The notes under the pieces are model-generated. The model did no database searches, was not told where the DNA came from, and was given only the letters and a program-made list of their open reading frames with translations. A program made the translations under genes and the position numbers. From positions 1 through 35,308 of the IMG/VR virus record IMGVR_UViG_3300025897_000032: a stretch of 35,308 nucleotides of DNA; one strand, 5' to 3'. This document shows, piece by piece, positions 1-7,736 of the stretch (the first letter of the stretch is position 1; every line of letters begins with the position of its first letter). This DNA comes from a virus.

Positions 1-1
1 T

Positions 2-724
2 AATGCTATACACCTTTCTAATATGGAGGGAGAAAGTCCTATAATTAATATGGGACAAACACGTTGGTATAAAAAACCAGACCCTCAGTATAGCTATGTT
101 GTTGCACTAGATCCTAGTATGGGTACAGGTGGAGATAATGCTGCTATACAAGTTTTTGAATTACCAAGTTATAAACAAGTTGCAGAATGGCAACATAACA
201 CTACTGCTATACCAGGACAAGTAAGAATACTAGCAGATGTGTGCAAATACATTGAAACAGAAATAAAATCATCTACTAGTATATACTGGAGTGTAGAAAA
301 TAACGGAATAGGCGAAGCGTGTTTACTTGTAATACAAGATTTTGGAGAAGAAAATATACCAGGACTATTTGTTAGTGAACCTATGCGTAAAGGACATGTA
401 CGCAAGTTCCGCAAAGGATTTAACACTACACACAGTACCAAAGTATCTGCTTGTAGTAGGTTAAAAACAATGATAGAAAATAGTAAAATGGTTGTTAATT
501 CTAAACCATTAATTAGTGAGTTAAAGTCATTTGTAGCAACAGGATCTAGTTATAGAGCAAAAAGTGGTGGTACTGACGATCTTATCTCAGCAACACTTTT
601 AGCTATTAGAATGATGGCTGTACTTAAAGATTGGGATCCTAGAGTATATAATACTTTCAATCAAACAGAACAATTAGACGAATATGAAGCACCAATGCCT
701 ATATTCATTACAAGGAATTATTGA
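2..724 (+). CDS. 17: Terminase large subunit, C-terminal nuclease part (gp17-like), 5' partial
   Basis: The frame is open from the first bases, so the gene begins upstream and only the end is seen. In T4-like phages gp17 is the ATP-driven packaging motor and headful nuclease; the visible part matches the RNase H-fold nuclease domain. The acidic triad is recognisable: Asp in ALDPSMGTGGDNA (codon at 110), Glu in SVENNGIGE (codon at 296) and the Asp pair in GGTDDLISA (about 575). The ATPase domain lies outside the window. ATG 23 falls inside the gene and is unlikely to be the start. It is followed directly by a candidate late promoter and a probable virion gene, which fits late expression. Confidence 0.9.
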   Translation, partial: NAIHLSNMEGESPIINMGQTRWYKKPDPQYSYVVALDPSMGTGGDNAAIQVFELPSYKQVAEWQHNTTAIPGQVRILADVCKYIETEIKSSTSIYWSVENNGIGEACLLVIQDFGEENIPGLFVSEPMRKGHVRKFRKGFNTTHSTKVSACSRLKTMIENSKMVVNSKPLISELKSFVATGSSYRAKSGGTDDLISATLLAIRMMAVLKDWDPRVYNTFNQTEQLDEYEAPMPIFITRNY

Positions 725-730
725 TAAATA
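723..730 (+). promoter_or_regulatory. Candidate late promoter GATAAATA
   Basis: GATAAATA resembles the T4-type late promoter box TATAAATA. It starts inside the terminase stop codon and ends 7 nt before ATG 738, so transcription would start at or next to the start codon. No Shine-Dalgarno sequence precedes that ATG. Confidence 0.45.
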
Positions 731-737
731 TATTATA

Positions 738-2564
738 ATGAGAAACTTAAATATCATAGCAGAAGAACTATTCAATAAAATTAGGGGAAGATTCCCTTCA
801 GTTACTATTGGCAATGCCGAAGGTAAGGTTACAAATATTCCTAAAGAAGCAAGGTATTATGACTTTGATTTTAAAGAAGGTGATCGTAACTTAGGTAAAG
901 TAAGCGTTAGTATAGACGAAGAAAATATCGCTGTAATGTATAGTAACGATTTTGTTACACAAGAAGATACACTTACTAAAAATTCTTGGTATGATTTTTT
1001 AAAAGAAATAAGAGTATTTGCAAAAAAACGTATGCTTAGTTTTGACACAAGGGACATAAACAAAAGTAATTTAGATAAAAGGGATTATCAATTCTTATCT
1101 GCAAATCGAAACGATATTACAATGGAGAGTATGATGTACGGAACAAGTAAAACTAGCTACCAAAATATTGGTGGCGCTAGATTAGCAATTAAGCATTCTA
1201 GTCCAGTGAATCCTGAAAGACGAACACAACATGTTAATTCAATTTATATTGAAAGTGCAGAAGGCGAACGTTTTAAATACCCATACAAACATCTTAATGG
1301 TGCAAGGGCAATGGCCAGACATGTAGCTGAAGGCGGTACTCCATACGATGATTTTGGTAAACATGTTGTTGGCTTGTCAGAAGAGCTTGCAAAACTAAAG
1401 AAATTTAAATCTTATATGGGACGTAGTGCAGTAATGGCAGAAAGTCTTAAAGATTATGTAGGCGTTGTAAAAGAACGTGCAAACTATATTAGAAAAGAAA
1501 TTACAAATTTACAAAAAGCTAATCATTACAAACAAGCATTTGAGTCATTTGAGGCTCCAATACTAGAAGACGTACCTGTTGACGTTGCTGAAAATTGGAT
1601 TGATCAATTAACTATTAAACAATTTAATGAAGAACTCAAAGACGTATTCCCGTACATATATAAACTAGTAAGTGAAGCTACAAGAGCAAAAGAACTAAGT
1701 GTTGACGACTTAATAGACGAAGGCCATATGAAAGGCTATAGTAAGTATCATTGCGAAGACTGTGGTTGTCAAATGCATAACTGTAAACCAGATTGCGATT
1801 GTTCACATGATTCACACGATGAAAAAGGTAGTTGGTGGAAAGATGAAAACGGTAACGGTATTAATGATAGAGTAGAAGAAGGCGAAGAACAGCCAGCAGA
1901 TTCATATATGGTTAAGCCAGGTGATACCATATATAGTATTGCAAAAAGATTTGCTGATAGTAATTACGATGGTGATATCGAAGCAGGCGTTAAAGATATT
2001 ATGGAATTAAACAATATTACAGATCCAAAAGGTTTACAGCCAGGAGAAAAATTAGATATTGGTTACTTTATGGGCGGAATGAAAAGCGGTGCAACAAGAG
2101 GTCTTCCATCAGGTGGATTTAAATCATACGACGAAGAACTAGATGCTGCTTTTGAAAAGTCAATGGGTCAGTTTAAAGATATGGAAATAGCACCAGAAAA
2201 ACCACAACTACCTGTAACAGAATTTATTATGTCAATGTATGATAGAGAAACAGGAAATTTTCCAAAAGGCGAAACAGCAGTATTAACAGCAGTAGAAAAA
2301 GACTACGGCGAACAGTTTATTGAGCCAAGTAAAAATTTCATAGAAAGAATGACTACATTATTTGCAGGACAGAACCAACCCCAAAAAGATCCAGAACTAG
2401 CAGCTTTTGAAGCTAAACTAGCAGAACGTAATAAAACGATGAAAATTGATCCATTAGATTGGGAACCAGAGAACCCTGGAGATATGACGAACGATGATCC
2501 ATGGGAAGATGAAGACGACGACATCGAAGAAGTAAATAGAATCAAACATTTATCAGGCATTTAA
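738..2564 (+). CDS. Probable virion-associated protein with Cys-rich segment and LysM-like domain
   Basis: This 608-residue protein starts at ATG 738, because the longer frame would begin inside the terminase gene. I do not recognise the N-terminal 330 residues. A cysteine- and histidine-rich segment at about residues 338-365 (HCEDCGCQ, CKPDCDCSHDSH) could bind metal. It is followed by an acidic linker and a LysM-like domain at about 388-440 (VKPGDTIYSIAKRF to LQPGEKLDIG). LysM domains bind peptidoglycan and are common in phage wall-associated parts. The C-terminus is very acidic. Its place beside the terminase and the late-type promoter suggest a virion or lysis role. The exact function is unknown. 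Confidence 0.75.
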   Translation: MRNLNIIAEELFNKIRGRFPSVTIGNAEGKVTNIPKEARYYDFDFKEGDRNLGKVSVSIDEENIAVMYSNDFVTQEDTLTKNSWYDFLKEIRVFAKKRMLSFDTRDINKSNLDKRDYQFLSANRNDITMESMMYGTSKTSYQNIGGARLAIKHSSPVNPERRTQHVNSIYIESAEGERFKYPYKHLNGARAMARHVAEGGTPYDDFGKHVVGLSEELAKLKKFKSYMGRSAVMAESLKDYVGVVKERANYIRKEITNLQKANHYKQAFESFEAPILEDVPVDVAENWIDQLTIKQFNEELKDVFPYIYKLVSEATRAKELSVDDLIDEGHMKGYSKYHCEDCGCQMHNCKPDCDCSHDSHDEKGSWWKDENGNGINDRVEEGEEQPADSYMVKPGDTIYSIAKRFADSNYDGDIEAGVKDIMELNNITDPKGLQPGEKLDIGYFMGGMKSGATRGLPSGGFKSYDEELDAAFEKSMGQFKDMEIAPEKPQLPVTEFIMSMYDRETGNFPKGETAVLTAVEKDYGEQFIEPSKNFIERMTTLFAGQNQPQKDPELAAFEAKLAERNKTMKIDPLDWEPENPGDMTNDDPWEDEDDDIEEVNRIKHLSGI

Positions 2565-2573
2565 CCAAAAATA

Positions 2574-2597
2574 AGCAGATTCAGGTTGACTTCTGCT
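2574..2597 (+). repeat. Inverted repeat over the gp32 -35 box
   Basis: AGCAGA (2574-2579) and TCTGCT (2592-2597) are perfect inverted arms on both sides of the -35 hexamer TTGACT (2586-2591). This could be an operator or a short hairpin ending the upstream transcript; there is no clear T-run, so an operator is at least as likely. Confidence 0.4.
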
Positions 2598-2614
2598 AAA
2601 TACTAGTGTAGTAT
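2586..2614 (+). promoter_or_regulatory. Sigma70-type promoter for gp32
   Basis: TTGACT (2586-2591), a 17-bp spacer and TAGTAT (2609-2614). It gives a leader of about 75 nt before the gp32 start at 2696, long enough to hold regulatory structure. Confidence 0.65.
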
Positions 2615-2640
2615 ATAACATGTGCTACAAACTTAGGCAC

Positions 2641-2662
2641 TAGAGCAGTATAAGCTGTTCTA
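2641..2662 (+). promoter_or_regulatory. Hairpin in the gp32 mRNA leader
   Basis: TAGAGCAG (2641-2648), loop TATAAG, CTGTTCTA (2655-2662): eight pairs including one G-U. It lies in the untranslated leader upstream of the AGGAGA ribosome site. T4 gp32 represses its own translation by binding a structured leader; whether this hairpin does the same is inference. Confidence 0.4.
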
Positions 2663-2695
2663 CAACATAGGCAATATAACAGGAGAAAAGGCACT

Positions 2696-3697
2696 ATGGC
2701 AACACTAGCAGAAATCAGAGCAAAACTGAAAGAACAAGAATCACGCACAGGTGGTTCACAAAGCGGCGGCGGCGACAACGCAATTTACCCATTTTGGAAT
2801 ATTAAAGAAGGCGAAAGTGCAACACTTCGTTTCCTTCCAGATGGCGACGAATCAAACACTTTCTTTTGGAAAGAACGTTTGATGATTAAACTACCTTTTA
2901 ACGGTATTAAAGGAGAAACTGATTCACGTCCAGTACAAGTACAAGTTCCATGTATGGAAATGTATGGAGATACTTGTGATATACTTAACGAAGTACGTGC
3001 TTGGTTTAAAGACCCTTCATTAGAAGATATGGGTCGTAAGTATTGGAAGAAACGTTCATACATCTTTCAAGGATTTGTAACAGATAATCCTTTATCAGAA
3101 GATACTACTCCAGAGAATCCAATTCGAAGGTTTATTATTGGTCCACAGATTTTTCAAATTATTAAAGCGGCTTTAATGGATCCAGACATGGAAGAATTAC
3201 CAACAGATTATACTGCTGGTGTAGACTTCCGTCTTAACAAAACAAGCAAAGGTGGATATGCTGATTATTCAACTTCTAATTGGGCACGTAGAGATCGTCC
3301 ATTAACAGATGTTGAAATGAAGGCTATTGAAGCTAATGGTTTGTTTAACTTTTCAGACTTCTTACCTAAGAAGCCAGATGAAGTAGCAGTTAAGGTTATG
3401 AAAGAAATGTTTGAAGCATCAGTAGATGGTGAAGCATATGATTCAGAACGTTGGAGCAACTACTTCCGTCCAGCAGGTATGCAGGCAAGAACTGGTGATC
3501 CAACTAAAGCAGCAAGTCCACAAGCAACGGCTGTAAGTCAAAGTGCTCCAGTAGCAGAAGCGGCTCCAGCACCGGTTGCAACACCTGAAGAGATGGGTGC
3601 AACTCCGGTAGCACCTGCAGCTGAACCAGCAAAAGCTGAAGCATCAGGTGATGCTGCTGACATTCTTGCAATGATCAGACAAAGACAAGCACAATAA
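2696..3697 (+). CDS. 32: Single-stranded DNA-binding protein (gp32-like)
   Basis: This 333-residue protein coats single-stranded DNA at replication forks and recombination intermediates and works with UvsX, UvsY, gp41 and the polymerase. The OB-fold core is recognisable from FWNIKEGESATLRFLPDGD (about residues 33-51) through MIKLPFNGIKG and VQVPCMEMYGDTC. Only part of the T4 zinc-ligand set is obvious. The basic N-terminus (MATLAEIRAKLKEQ) fits the cooperativity region. Residues after about 270 form a long Ala/Pro-rich linker ending in a short tail (DAADILAMIRQRQAQ) that is less acidic than in T4. An AGGAGA site precedes the ATG. The neighbours uvsX and uvsY are its recombination partners. 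Confidence 0.92.
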   Translation: MATLAEIRAKLKEQESRTGGSQSGGGDNAIYPFWNIKEGESATLRFLPDGDESNTFFWKERLMIKLPFNGIKGETDSRPVQVQVPCMEMYGDTCDILNEVRAWFKDPSLEDMGRKYWKKRSYIFQGFVTDNPLSEDTTPENPIRRFIIGPQIFQIIKAALMDPDMEELPTDYTAGVDFRLNKTSKGGYADYSTSNWARRDRPLTDVEMKAIEANGLFNFSDFLPKKPDEVAVKVMKEMFEASVDGEAYDSERWSNYFRPAGMQARTGDPTKAASPQATAVSQSAPVAEAAPAPVATPEEMGATPVAPAAEPAKAEASGDAADILAMIRQRQAQ

Positions 3698-3701
3698 AAT
3701 T

Positions 3702-3755
3702 AAGTGGAAGTTCCGGCAAAAACCTCCATCCGGTAATCAGCGAGGTCTTCCACTT
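3702..3755 (+). terminator. Branched hairpin between gp32 and uvsX (terminator or attenuator)
   Basis: An outer stem AAGTGGAAG (3702-3710) / CTTCCACTT (3747-3755) stacks directly on an inner stem ACCTC (3722-3726) / GAGGT (3742-3746). The 11-nt bulge and the 15-nt loop each contain CCGG, which could pair with each other. The downstream TTATTATTTTAATT is T-rich but interrupted. It may end or attenuate gp32 transcription, or protect the 3' end so that gp32 is made in excess over UvsX. Confidence 0.6.
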
Positions 3756-3778
3756 TATTATTTTAATTAGGAGAAACT

Positions 3779-4861
3779 ATGGCTAAATCATTTGACGTTA
3801 GTAAGTTCCGTAAGGACTTGACAAAAAGCATCTCAGGCATGAGTTCCGGCTTTAACGATCCAACAGATTGGATCTCAACAGGATCATATGCACTTAACTA
3901 TCTTATTAGTGGAGACTTCCACAAAGGTGTTCCACTAGGTAAGGTAACTGTTTTTGCAGGAGAATCAGGCGCAGGTAAAAGTTATTTCTGTGCAGGTAAC
4001 ATTGTAAAACACGCACAAGATCAAGGCATCTTTGTAGTTCTAATTGACAGTGAAAATGCACTTGATGAAACTTGGTTACAGGCATTAGATGTAGATACAT
4101 CAGAAGATAAACTACTTAAACTTAATATGAGTATGATTGATGATGTTGCTAAAACAGTATCAACATTTGTAGCAGACTACAGAGCAATGGAAGAAGAAGA
4201 CCGTCCTAAGGTATTATTTGTAATTGATAGTTTAGGTATGTTGCTAACACCTACCGACGTTGATCAGTTTAACAAAGGTGACATGAAAGGTGATATGGGC
4301 CGTAAGCCTAAAGCACTAACTTCATTAGTCCGTAATACTGTTAACATGATTGGTTCACTTAACGTAGGCTTAGTATGTACTAATCATACATATGCATCAC
4401 AGGATATGTTTGATCCAGATGATAAAATTAGTGGCGGACAAGGTTTTATCTATGCATCAAGTATTGTTGTTGCAATGAAGAAGTTAAAACTAAAAGAAGA
4501 TGAAGACGGCAATAAGATCTCAGATGTTATGGGTATTAGAGCTGGTTGTAAAGTAATGAAAACTCGTTATGCAAAACCTTTTGAAGGTGTGCAGGTTAAG
4601 ATTCCTTATGAAACTGGTATGAATCCTTATTCAGGATTAGTTGAATTGTTTGAGAAGAAAGGCTTGTTAGTTAAACAAGGTAATAGACTCAAATACATTG
4701 ACTTAAACGGCGAAGAACATATTGATTATCGCAAACAATGGTTAGGATCTAAACTTGATTTAATTATGTCAGAATACACACAAAAAATATCCTCTAAGGT
4801 AAATACCGCAGAAGCTGAAGAAGTGGAAAATGTAACCGAGGAGATAAATGGAAATGGATGA
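3779..4861 (+). CDS. uvsX: UvsX, RecA-like recombinase
   Basis: This 360-residue RecA-family strand-exchange ATPase drives recombination-dependent replication and repair. Walker A is GESGAGKS at residues 61-68, Walker B is KVLFVIDS at 144-151, and the RecA core continues through NHTYAS and GGQGFIYASSIVVAMKK. The length fits T4 UvsX. An AGGAGA site lies just upstream of ATG 3779. The last 14 bases overlap the next small gene, suggesting translational coupling, and UvsY, its loading mediator, follows within 250 bp. Confidence 0.95.
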   Translation: MAKSFDVSKFRKDLTKSISGMSSGFNDPTDWISTGSYALNYLISGDFHKGVPLGKVTVFAGESGAGKSYFCAGNIVKHAQDQGIFVVLIDSENALDETWLQALDVDTSEDKLLKLNMSMIDDVAKTVSTFVADYRAMEEEDRPKVLFVIDSLGMLLTPTDVDQFNKGDMKGDMGRKPKALTSLVRNTVNMIGSLNVGLVCTNHTYASQDMFDPDDKISGGQGFIYASSIVVAMKKLKLKEDEDGNKISDVMGIRAGCKVMKTRYAKPFEGVQVKIPYETGMNPYSGLVELFEKKGLLVKQGNRLKYIDLNGEEHIDYRKQWLGSKLDLIMSEYTQKISSKVNTAEAEEVENVTEEINGNG

Positions 4862-5093
4862 AACACATATTGTTGAAGTATGGACAACCTTTAAGGAATA
4901 TCTTGATAAAAAATCAGTCTATGCAGCCGCTGAAAGATATGTTGATCTTTTAGCTGATATGGGTGTAGATGATCATACGTTTACTGAAATACTTGGCTCT
5001 GATGCCGAGTTAGATGATGCAATTAACTATTATCTAGATATTGAAGAAACCGACAGCGACGATGACGACATCGACGATATGTATGAAGAATAA
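4848..5093 (+). CDS. Small acidic protein between uvsX and uvsY
   Basis: This 81-residue protein has a helical N-terminus (VEVWTTFKEYLDKKSVYAAAERYVDLLADMG) and a strongly acidic tail (ETDSDDDDIDDMYEE). It starts inside the end of uvsX with GAGGAG just upstream and ends 7 bp before uvsY, so the three genes form one unit. I know no assigned function. Its position and negative charge suggest it could bind UvsX, UvsY or gp32, but that is inference. Confidence 0.75.
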   Translation: MEMDETHIVEVWTTFKEYLDKKSVYAAAERYVDLLADMGVDDHTFTEILGSDAELDDAINYYLDIEETDSDDDDIDDMYEE

Positions 5094-5099
5094 ACAATA

Positions 5100-5555
5100 A
5101 TGGGATTTTATTCAGAAGTAGCAAGAGACGTTTCTAAGATTCCTGACGCTATAAAACACTTTGAACAAGAGTTATTAGATGCTCGTACAGAAGTAAAATT
5201 AAAAGGCAATGTTGAACGTGCCGCAGCAGAAATGCCCGGTATCGTTGAGCATCGTTTTAATCAGCTACAAGAAATAGAAGCAATACTAAACTATTTAAAT
5301 ATTGAACTACGTAGGTTGCGTAGTTCGTTTTTTAAGAAATATCTCGAGAACTATCAACGAGCTTTATCAAGCCGTGACGTTGAAAAATACGTAGATGGTG
5401 AAGCAGATGTAGTTGACTACGAAAAGATTATTAACGAGTTTGCACTATTGCGTAATAAATGGTTAGGATTACTTAAAGGTTTAGATCAAAAACAATGGCA
5501 GATTACTAATGTTGTTAAACTTAGAGTAGCCGGCATGGAAGACGCAAGCCTTTAA
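5100..5555 (+). CDS. uvsY: UvsY, recombination mediator
   Basis: This 151-residue, mostly helical protein matches the UvsY form of marine T4-like phages, with a typical segment at about residues 75-145 (RRLRSSFFKKYLENYQRALS, EKYVDGEADVVDY, NEFALLRNKWLGLLKGLDQK, WQITNVVKLRVAGMEDASL). T4 UvsY loads UvsX on gp32-coated DNA. It is slightly longer than the 137-residue T4 protein. The position two genes after uvsX supports the call. Confidence 0.85.
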   Translation: MGFYSEVARDVSKIPDAIKHFEQELLDARTEVKLKGNVERAAAEMPGIVEHRFNQLQEIEAILNYLNIELRRLRSSFFKKYLENYQRALSSRDVEKYVDGEADVVDYEKIINEFALLRNKWLGLLKGLDQKQWQITNVVKLRVAGMEDASL

Positions 5556-5614
5556 ATAACCACAACCAAAATGTGTGAGATAAGTAATATATAATTATAT
5601 ATGAAAGAGGTCCT

Positions 5615-6166
5615 ATGCATTCAGAAAAATATCTAAAAGAACTACAACGCCTACATAGCAGAAAAGGCTTTGGAGTTGCAAAAAATATCCCACAAGGTGT
5701 ACAAAAGTTAATTTCAGAAAAAGGATTAACATCTATTTTAGATTTTGGGTGTGGTAAAGGTATGCCGTTCACTCAACTGCAAGAACAGATGAATGTATAT
5801 AATTACGATCCTGTAACATCGCCTATAGATTTACCAAAAAAAGCTGACTTAGTTTATAGTAGTGATGTACTAGAACATATTGAAACTGATCAACTAGAAG
5901 GCGTATTAAACAATTTATATAGTATAGCAGACAAATATCAATATCATCTTATAGCTTGTCACCCTGCAAAGAAAAAACTTAGTGATGGACGAAATGCACA
6001 TCTAATAATTGAAAAACCAGAGTGGTGGAAAGCTATTCTTGAGCGTAAAAATACAGAACTTGGTTGGAGAATAATTAGCGAAGACATTACTGAACGTTGG
6101 GTACAAATTAAAAAAGGACCTGAAATATTTGTTGTAAAATATATCGTGTACTTAGAGAAAGTGTAA
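5615..6166 (+). CDS. SAM-dependent methyltransferase, class I
   Basis: This 183-residue protein has motif I ILDFGCGKG at residues 41-49 and a motif IV-like SSDVLEHIE at 83-90, typical of class I methyltransferases. The substrate cannot be read from the sequence. GAAAGAGG precedes the ATG. It opens the surface-modification block and ends 1 bp before the FkbM-type methyltransferase, so a sugar or nucleotide-sugar substrate is plausible but unproven. Confidence 0.75.
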   Translation: MHSEKYLKELQRLHSRKGFGVAKNIPQGVQKLISEKGLTSILDFGCGKGMPFTQLQEQMNVYNYDPVTSPIDLPKKADLVYSSDVLEHIETDQLEGVLNNLYSIADKYQYHLIACHPAKKKLSDGRNAHLIIEKPEWWKAILERKNTELGWRIISEDITERWVQIKKGPEIFVVKYIVYLEKV

Positions 6167-6167
6167 T

Positions 6168-6794
6168 ATGAAACAAGTATATAATTATTGGATGCCGGAT
6201 ACTGATAATCACTTTTATAGAATGATTACAAAAAGAATCAGTCAAGGAGGACCAGCAGAGTATCAAGATGATGTTAGAGATGCAGCATATAACTATGTTA
6301 CTGACTTTGATGTAGCACTTGATATAGGTGCAAACGTAGGATTTTGGGCAAGACCCTTAACTAAAAAATTTAAACAAGTAATTGCATACGAACCTATGCC
6401 GCAAGTACTTGAATGCTTAGAATTAAATATTAAAGATTTACCTGTTACAATAAACAAGTATGCACTAGGTAAAACAGAAAATACTGTTAATATGATATAT
6501 GATAGTGTTAACACTGGCAATAGCCATGTAGACGAAGATACATTTGGTTCAGGAAATATTACTGTAAAAAGATTAGACGATTTAGATGTGCCTAAATTTG
6601 GCTTAGTAAAAATAGATTGCGAACGACACGAACTGCCTATTTTAGAAGGTGCAATACAGACTATATTAAAATACAAACCGATAGTTATTGTTGAACAACA
6701 TGCAGACACAGAATACTGTGCAGGAGAGTTTTTAAAGAAACATGGGGCAAAAGAACTTACAAACGTAAGAAGAGACTATATATTTGGATGGTAA
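6168..6794 (+). CDS. FkbM-family methyltransferase
   Basis: This 208-residue protein has the SAM-binding motif VALDIGANVGFWARPL at about residues 49-64, an acidic loop VIAYEPMP near 71-78 and the FkbM-like KIDCERHELPILEGA near 147-161. FkbM enzymes usually O-methylate sugars or polyketides and are frequent in marine T4-like phages, often beside glycosyltransferases as here. The likely substrate is a glycan. Confidence 0.82.
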   Translation: MKQVYNYWMPDTDNHFYRMITKRISQGGPAEYQDDVRDAAYNYVTDFDVALDIGANVGFWARPLTKKFKQVIAYEPMPQVLECLELNIKDLPVTINKYALGKTENTVNMIYDSVNTGNSHVDEDTFGSGNITVKRLDDLDVPKFGLVKIDCERHELPILEGAIQTILKYKPIVIVEQHADTEYCAGEFLKKHGAKELTNVRRDYIFGW

Positions 6795-6795
6795 T

Positions 6796-6978
6796 ATGCA
6801 ACCGCATGAAATATTAATAATACAGAAGATAGATAAACTTAAAGAACAACTTGATCGTATAGAAAGTAATCAAGTAAAACTTGATGAAAAATTAAGCAAG
6901 CACATTAGTTTTATCGATAGTACATACGAAGGCCTTCGCAATCCAATTGATGCAGCAAAGAGATGGTTAGGTAGATGA
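6796..6978 (+). CDS. Small coiled-coil protein
   Basis: This 60-residue protein starts at ATG 6796, one base after the FkbM stop codon. Residues about 5-40 (ILIIQKIDKLKEQLDRIESN, VKLDEKLSKHISFI) have a clear heptad pattern and should form a coiled coil; the end is basic (DAAKRWLGR). It shares an ATGA stop-start overlap with the next gene. No function is recognised; it could be a scaffold for neighbouring enzymes. Confidence 0.65.
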   Translation: MQPHEILIIQKIDKLKEQLDRIESNQVKLDEKLSKHISFIDSTYEGLRNPIDAAKRWLGR

Positions 6979-7736
6979 CATATGTTTTAGTCACTGGTGG
7001 ATTTGATCCTCTTCATTCAGGACATTTAGAATATTTTAAAGAAGCAAAAAAACTTGGCGATGAGCTAATAGTAGGAATAAATTCAGACGAATGGTTAACT
7101 AGAAAAAAAGGTAGACCGTTTATGCCGTTCAAAGAACGTTTAGCAATTATTAGAGCACTAGAAATGGTAGACGATGTTCTTTCGTTTGATGACTCAGATG
7201 ATACTGCTTGTGGAGCAATTTTTAAATTGATGTGTACAACATCTAGCAGAGATCAAATTATATTTGCTAATGGTGGAGATAGAACACAAGGCGCAGTCCC
7301 TGAAGAAAAAACATATGCTGATAAGGTTAAGTTTGTTTACGGAGTTGGCGGCGATGATAAGAAAAACTCTAGCAGTTGGATTTTAGAAGAATGGAAAAAT
7401 CCAAAAACAATTCGTAAGTGGGGCTGGTATAGAGTACTTGACGATAAAGTAACTTATAAAGTAAAAGAACTAGTTATTACACCTGGATCTGCGTTATCTG
7501 ATCAAAGACATTTTAAGAGATCAGAACATTGGTATACATTAAAAGGAAAATGTATATTAGATACAGAATACGATAATCGTAAAGATAGTAAAACGTTAGA
7601 TGCGTGTACTAATGGATATAATATAGGTTGTGAAGTATGGCATAAGGCCAGTAACCCCTTTGATGAGCATTGTCATATACTAGAAGTACAGTATGGGGAG
7701 AAATGTGTGGAGGAAGATATTGAACGAAGAGATTAA
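6975..7736 (+). CDS. Fusion: cytidylyltransferase-like domain plus cupin (type II PMI-like)
   Basis: This 253-residue protein has two parts. Residues 1-140 form a nucleotidyltransferase of the RfaE-C / glycerol-3-phosphate cytidylyltransferase type, with GGFDPLHSGHLEYF at 8-21 carrying the HxGH motif and NSSSWILEE in place of the usual ISSS motif. Residues about 148-253 resemble the cupin end of mannose-1-phosphate guanylyltransferase/isomerase proteins (GWYRVLDDKVTYKVKELVIT, HFKRSEHW, DEHCHILEVQYGE, VEEDIERRD). It probably makes or modifies an activated sugar for the glycosyltransferases downstream. The actual nucleotide and sugar are unknown. Confidence 0.75.
   Translation: MTYVLVTGGFDPLHSGHLEYFKEAKKLGDELIVGINSDEWLTRKKGRPFMPFKERLAIIRALEMVDDVLSFDDSDDTACGAIFKLMCTTSSRDQIIFANGGDRTQGAVPEEKTYADKVKFVYGVGGDDKKNSSSWILEEWKNPKTIRKWGWYRVLDDKVTYKVKELVITPGSALSDQRHFKRSEHWYTLKGKCILDTEYDNRKDSKTLDACTNGYNIGCEVWHKASNPFDEHCHILEVQYGEKCVEEDIERRD

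Noticed and set aside
5552-5600. Late or sigma70-type promoter before the methyltransferase at 5615
   Set aside because: TTTAAATA and a TATAAT are present, but without a matching -35 or correct distance; the AT-rich background gives such matches easily.
6293-6709. 138-residue minus-strand frame opposite the FkbM gene
   Set aside because: Shadow of a recognised plus-strand methyltransferase, without a ribosome site.
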